In this document: piece by piece, positions 5,267 through 7,664 of the stretch
How the letters are laid out: each line of letters opens with the position of its first letter
Position numbering within the stretch: the stretch's first letter is position 1
Assembly (NCBI GenBank): GCA_038245795.1
Contig: JBBRSC010000165.1
Location: forward strand, 1-7,664
From: JBBRSC01 sp038245795
Lineage (GTDB): Bacteria > Actinomycetota > Acidimicrobiia > Acidimicrobiales > Microtrichaceae
Direction of reading: 5' to 3'
DNA length: 7,664 nucleotides
Made by a program: the position numbers and the translations under genes
Notes under the pieces: generated by a model
Seen by the model: only the letters and a program-made list of their open reading frames with translations
What the model was told of the DNA's origin: nothing
Database searches by the model: none

Positions 5267-5833
5267 ATGGCGCTGATCGACGTCCCCGGATTTGTAGCTG
5301 ACCTCAAGGATCACGCGCAACGACATGGCTTTCACGTCCACGATGAGCGCCACTTCGTCGAGTCGTACTCCATGCGCCAGGCGTGGGAAGTCGATCTGCA
5401 CCCCGAAGAGGGATGCGGAGGCCCGCTCGATCTGCACCTCTCCTTCGAGATCGAACCCCGCGTGGTCTTTGCGTTCGAAGACCAGGTGCTCGATCTGCCT
5501 GAGGATGCCGAGCCCGAGGATCGCTATACCTGCCCGCTGATCTTCACCTGGTCGATGCCGCCGCTCGGCAACTGCCCAGACCTCCTGGTCCTCGCGACGG
5601 AGTTGGCAGGCACAGGCGGAACCGAGCTCCCGCTCGAGGTCTCGGCCATTGATTCGTTCGCTTCCGTCACCGATGCTGCGGAACGGACGCTCACCATTGT
5701 CGGCCGGGTCGATGTGTCCCTCAGCCAGATCTTCATGGGCAGCGAGGACCTCTGCGACACGCTCGAGCGATGTCTTGATGTCAGCCGCTACCTGCTGGAA
5801 CGCGTGGACGGCTGGCTCGGGGCCGGCGACTGA
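5267..5833 (+). CDS. Acidic cytosolic protein of unknown function
   Basis: The protein has 188 residues and no recognised family. It has no signal peptide and no membrane segment. It is strongly acidic, for example FAFEDQVLDLPEDAEPEDRY at 68-87. The pattern suggests a mixed alpha/beta fold with an N-terminal helix (FVADLKDHAQRHGFHV), beta strands (VDLHP, LDLHLSFEI, LIFTWSM) and a C-terminal helix (SEDLCDTLERCLDVSRYLLERVDGWL at 159-184). The start is the ATG at 5267. The frame stays open far upstream, but that part is antisense to the phosphatase gene and is taken as a shadow. It faces away from the phosphatase with a 24-bp gap, so the two promoters overlap the genes or each other. Nothing in the context fixes a role. 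Confidence 0.75.
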   Translation: MALIDVPGFVADLKDHAQRHGFHVHDERHFVESYSMRQAWEVDLHPEEGCGGPLDLHLSFEIEPRVVFAFEDQVLDLPEDAEPEDRYTCPLIFTWSMPPLGNCPDLLVLATELAGTGGTELPLEVSAIDSFASVTDAAERTLTIVGRVDVSLSQIFMGSEDLCDTLERCLDVSRYLLERVDGWLGAGD

Positions 5834-5864
5834 AATTCCCGGCTTGCGAATCGACGATCAAATT

Positions 5865-5880
5865 GCATCCGATGGGATGC
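5865..5880 (+). terminator. Possible hairpin after the 5267 gene
   Basis: GCATCC-GATG-GGATGC is a perfect six-pair stem with a four-base loop, 31 bp after the stop codon. No T-run follows. It could end the upstream transcript before the sigma-factor promoter. Confidence 0.35.
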
Positions 5881-5920
5881 CCGGCTCCGAAGACCTTCAC
5901 GTGACACAGCTCGCCCTCCT

Positions 5921-5935
5921 CCGAACATCGTTCGG
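5921..5935. promoter_or_regulatory. Inverted repeat upstream of the ECF sigma gene
   Basis: CCGAAC-ATC-GTTCGG is a perfect 6-3-6 inverted repeat, 23 bp before the ATG at 5958. It could be an operator, part of an autoregulated ECF promoter, or a small hairpin. Its partner is unknown. Confidence 0.4.
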
Positions 5936-5957
5936 GTTCACACCTGAGAGGTACCCG

Positions 5958-6584
5958 ATGCGGGGTAGCAATCTGAGCGTTGTGCCGGTCTATTCTTCGT
6001 CCGTGGACCAAGTGCCCGCTCTCGAGGACCTCGAACGCGACGAAGATCCGCTCGTCGCGGCGCTCAGGTGTGGTGACGACGCGGGCCTCAAAGCCATCTA
6101 CGACGCCCACGGCAAGCTGGTCTATTCCTACTGTCTTCGTACCCTGGGTGCCGATATGGCTCGCGATGCCACACAGGAAGTGTTCCTCGCCGCTTGGAAA
6201 TCGAGGGACCGCTACCGCCCCGAAGCCGGGACAATCCCCGGATGGTTGCTGGGCATTGCCCGCTACAAGGTGATCGATCAAACCCGTTCCGCCGCCAAAG
6301 GTGGTATCTCCACCGATGCGGAGCTCGAGCCGACCACCGGCTCCTTCGCAGCTTTCGGGTCGGCTGAGCGGACCGCTGAGCGCCTCCTGCTGGTCGAGGC
6401 CCTTCGCCAGCTGCCAGAACGGGCCCGGACCATGGTCAGCATGGCGTTTCTCGACGACCTCACCCATACGCAGATCTCGGAAAAATGCGGAGTTCCTCTC
6501 GGTACCGTGAAGTCAGACATCCGACGTGGCCTCGAACGGTTGCGACGACACTTGGAGGGTTTCGATGACGCAGTTCGATCGTGA
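5958..6584 (+). CDS. ECF (sigma-70 family) RNA polymerase sigma factor
   Basis: The protein has 208 residues. Region 2 spans about 44-113, with the core-binding and -10 motif DATQEVFLAAWKSRDRY at 70-86 and WLLGIARYKVIDQTR at 96-110. A linker (114-140) leads to region 4 at about 145-196, whose helix-turn-helix HTQISEKCGVPLGTVKSDIR at 170-189 reads the -35 element. It directs polymerase to a small stress regulon and is held by the membrane anti-sigma factor encoded next, as in SigK/RskA-type pairs. The start at 5958 has GAGAGG (5946-5951) about six bases upstream. The alternative GTG at 6003 would give 193 residues and sits seven bases after TATTCT (5991-5996), ideal for a leaderless mRNA. The residues lost (MRGSNLSVVPVYSSS) are not part of the domain. 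The target promoters cannot be read here. Confidence 0.93.
   Translation: MRGSNLSVVPVYSSSVDQVPALEDLERDEDPLVAALRCGDDAGLKAIYDAHGKLVYSYCLRTLGADMARDATQEVFLAAWKSRDRYRPEAGTIPGWLLGIARYKVIDQTRSAAKGGISTDAELEPTTGSFAAFGSAERTAERLLLVEALRQLPERARTMVSMAFLDDLTHTQISEKCGVPLGTVKSDIRRGLERLRRHLEGFDDAVRS
5991..5996 (+). promoter_or_regulatory. Possible -10 box for a leaderless sigma-factor transcript
   Basis: TATTCT ends six bases before the in-frame GTG at 6003, the right spacing for transcription to begin on the start codon. No clear -35 was seen. If real, the sigma protein starts at GTG 6003 rather than ATG 5958. Confidence 0.35.
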
Positions 6585-7344
6585 TGAACTCTCCGCCGAC
6601 ATCATTGACGGTCTGCTCACCGGGCACGAGATGAGCGCCGACGCCGCTGACATGGCGCGGGACTACGACCGCATCCGGTCGGTCCTTCTCGACGCCGACT
6701 ACGCGGCGCTCGATGAACCGCCAGACGACCTCTGGGCGAGCATCGTCGGTGCCGTGGCCCTCGAACGCCATCGCCCGGTGGCGCTCTCAGTGGTTCGGAC
6801 CGACTCCGATGAGCCAGCCGCTGAGATGTCAGCCACTGGGGTTCCCGACATCGGAAACAACGTCATTGCGCTGTCGTCTCGCGCTCGTTGGCGGCCGATT
6901 GCAGCAGCAGCTGCGATCTTGGCCCTGGCGGGCGGCATTGTCGTTGTTGCCAACAATGTCAGCGACGGGCCGGCACGGGAGGTCGCGTCTGGACCGGTCG
7001 TGCTACGGACGGCGCCGCTGAACCGGCTGACCGGCGACACTGGCGAAGGGTCCGTAAAGCTCGTCAAGGTGAATGGTGAGACCCATGTGGTCCTGACGAC
7101 CGCCAAGATGCCGGTTCCCCCCTCCGGTCACTTCTTCGAATTGTGGCTGCTCCACAACGACGGGACACCGGCGACGTCGCTCGGAGTGATGGATGGCTCG
7201 ACGGGCGCGCCGAAGGACCTCGAAGTAATCGTGCCGGCCGGCATCGACCCTGCCACCGCACCATTGGTGGATATCTCCCTGCAGGCAGACGGCAGTAATC
7301 ACGTGCACTCCGGCGAAAGCCTGTTCCGCGGTTCCCTCGCCTGA
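6565..7344 (+). CDS. Membrane anti-sigma factor, RskA-like
   Basis: The protein has 259 residues. The cytoplasmic N-terminal part (1-108) should bind the sigma factor; EPPDDLWASI at 51-60 is a typical feature of actinobacterial anti-sigma proteins. It lacks the HxxxCxxC zinc motif, having no Cys at all, so it should not sense by thiol or zinc. One membrane segment lies at about 110-131 (PIAAAAAILALAGGIVVVAN). The outside domain (145-259) matches the RskA C-terminal type: GHFFELWLLHNDGTPATSLG at 188-207, then VPAGIDP and LVDISLQADGS. Release of the sigma factor in this family is known to go through regulated proteolysis. The start was set at the ATG at 6565, overlapping the sigma stop by 20 bp and preceded by GGAGGG (6554-6559); this indicates translational coupling and balanced dosage. 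An upstream in-frame start at 6526 lies inside the sigma gene and has no ribosome site. Confidence 0.92.
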   Translation: MTQFDRDELSADIIDGLLTGHEMSADAADMARDYDRIRSVLLDADYAALDEPPDDLWASIVGAVALERHRPVALSVVRTDSDEPAAEMSATGVPDIGNNVIALSSRARWRPIAAAAAILALAGGIVVVANNVSDGPAREVASGPVVLRTAPLNRLTGDTGEGSVKLVKVNGETHVVLTTAKMPVPPSGHFFELWLLHNDGTPATSLGVMDGSTGAPKDLEVIVPAGIDPATAPLVDISLQADGSNHVHSGESLFRGSLA

Positions 7345-7377
7345 CGAAGCCGGGCGTTTATGGTCGCAGCAGCTCGG

Positions 7378-7485
7378 TGGACCCGGCTGGGATTGAACCA
7401 GCAATCGAGGGACTGCGAGTGCTACTCGAAGGGTGCTGCGTCGGTGTCGTGAGGTCGCTGTACCGGCGGCAGACTCAGCGGGTCC
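7378..7485 (-). other. tRNA-like element, non-canonical or degenerate
   Basis: On the minus strand, GGACCCG (7485-7479) pairs perfectly with CGGGTCC (7385-7379) as a seven-pair acceptor stem. An A discriminator follows, and a perfect T arm GCTGG-TTCAATC-CCAGC sits directly before the 3' strand, exactly as in tRNA. Near the 5' side, CTG...GGTACAG resembles a D arm with its GG-T-A. However, the unit is about 108 bases, no five-pair anticodon stem could be drawn, and the 3' end is ACCG rather than ACCA. A hairpin CGAGT-AGC-ACTCG could be a variable arm. It may be a decayed tRNA, a tRNA-derived attachment site, or a structured leader. It fills most of the gap between the anti-sigma gene and the DUF1003 gene. 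Confidence 0.4.
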
Positions 7486-7511
7486 TACGATCGGAGGCTC
7501 GGCGAACCGAT

Positions 7512-7516
7512 GGAGG
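7512..7516 (+). promoter_or_regulatory. Ribosome binding site of the DUF1003 gene
   Basis: GGAGG seven bases before the ATG at 7524. It fixes the start of the partial gene. Confidence 0.8.
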
Positions 7517-7523
7517 ACTTGCC

Positions 7524-7664
7524 ATGACCGACCCCACCAAACCACCAGAGCATCATCCGGTCACGATCGCCCACAGGGAAGCTCGGGCCGCGGATGTGCA
7601 GCTACGTGTGGCGGATGCGATCACAAAGTTCGCCGGGTCGATGATGTTCGTCTATATCCACGCC
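7524..7664 (+). CDS. DUF1003 family membrane protein, N-terminal part (cut by window edge)
   Basis: The first 47 codons are seen, starting MTDPTKPPEHHPVTIAHREA. A polar, His/Pro-rich N-terminus leads into RVADAITKFAGSMMFVYIHA (28-47). This is the entry to the first membrane segment of DUF1003 proteins, whose conserved start is R-x-A-D-x-I-x-x-F-x-GS. The family has two membrane segments and a cytosolic C-terminal region, with no established function. The remainder lies past the right edge. The start is set by GGAGG seven bases upstream. It follows the sigma/anti-sigma pair after 179 bp on the same strand, so it could be separate or part of the regulon. Assignment is from the short conserved motif only. 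Confidence 0.75.
   Translation, partial: MTDPTKPPEHHPVTIAHREARAADVQLRVADAITKFAGSMMFVYIHA

Noticed and set aside
5822..5843. GCCGG/CCGGC inverted repeat over the stop codon of the 5267 gene as a terminator
   Set aside because: It is only a five-pair stem with a twelve-base loop overlapping the coding end; the hairpin at 5865-5880 is better.
5781..6467. Long minus-strand open frame opposite the sigma factor
   Set aside because: It is a shadow of the sigma factor coding frame, with no recognisable domain.
7378..7485. Calling this a functional class II or selenocysteine tRNA
   Set aside because: No anticodon stem could be drawn, the D arm needs an oversized loop, and the length exceeds known bacterial forms; kept only as a tRNA-like element.
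7003..7545. Minus-strand open frame across the anti-sigma gene and the tRNA-like element
   Set aside because: It is antisense to the anti-sigma C-terminal domain and has no family features.
1..7664. CRISPR array, insertion sequence, prophage or toxin-antitoxin genes
   Set aside because: No regularly spaced repeats, transposase, integrase or recognisable toxin-antitoxin pair was seen on either strand.

Overview
The window is GC-rich, with short intergenic gaps, frequent GTG starts, start/stop overlaps between genes, an ECF sigma factor paired with an RskA-type anti-sigma factor, and a Tat-exported lipoprotein multicopper oxidase. Together these suggest a high-GC actinobacterium, possibly an uncultured lineage such as Acidimicrobiia. 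The lineage is inference only; no marker gene is present.

Left part (1-3679, all genes on the minus strand). Reading in the direction of transcription, a small lipoprotein of unknown function (3679-3203) is followed by a 313-bp gap, a CueO/laccase-like multicopper oxidase with a Tat signal and lipobox (2889-1384), a MarR-family regulator (1293-841), an overlapping single-pass membrane protein with a His/Met-rich tail (854-321), and the 5' end of a zinc-dependent alcohol dehydrogenase that runs off the left edge (175-1). The oxidase, MarR and anchored His/Met protein look like an envelope copper or oxidative-stress module. The gaps are rich in cis signals. There is a palindromic operator candidate just before MarR, a CsoR-like inverted repeat before the alcohol dehydrogenase, and four copies of a related 16-bp motif resembling the DosR/DevR dormancy box, one or two in front of each of three separate genes or operons.

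Middle part (3680-5242, minus strand). An inositol-monophosphatase-family phosphatase (5242-4490) is followed after 12 bp by a Nudix hydrolase (4477-3998) and then a tRNA-Val(UAC) gene (3975-3902). These look like ordinary housekeeping genes.

Right part (5267-7664, plus strand). A divergently transcribed acidic cytosolic protein of unknown function (5267-5833) is followed by an ECF sigma factor (5958-6584) and its translationally coupled membrane anti-sigma factor of RskA type (6565-7344). A tRNA-like but non-canonical element lies at 7378-7485, and the 5' end of a DUF1003 membrane protein begins at 7524.

The most interesting signal is the shared intergenic motif, which suggests that the lipoprotein, the multicopper oxidase and the alcohol dehydrogenase belong to one stress regulon, perhaps hypoxia or nitric-oxide responsive. 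Second are the copper-type operators in the same gaps and the odd tRNA-like fold. No mobile element or CRISPR array was seen.
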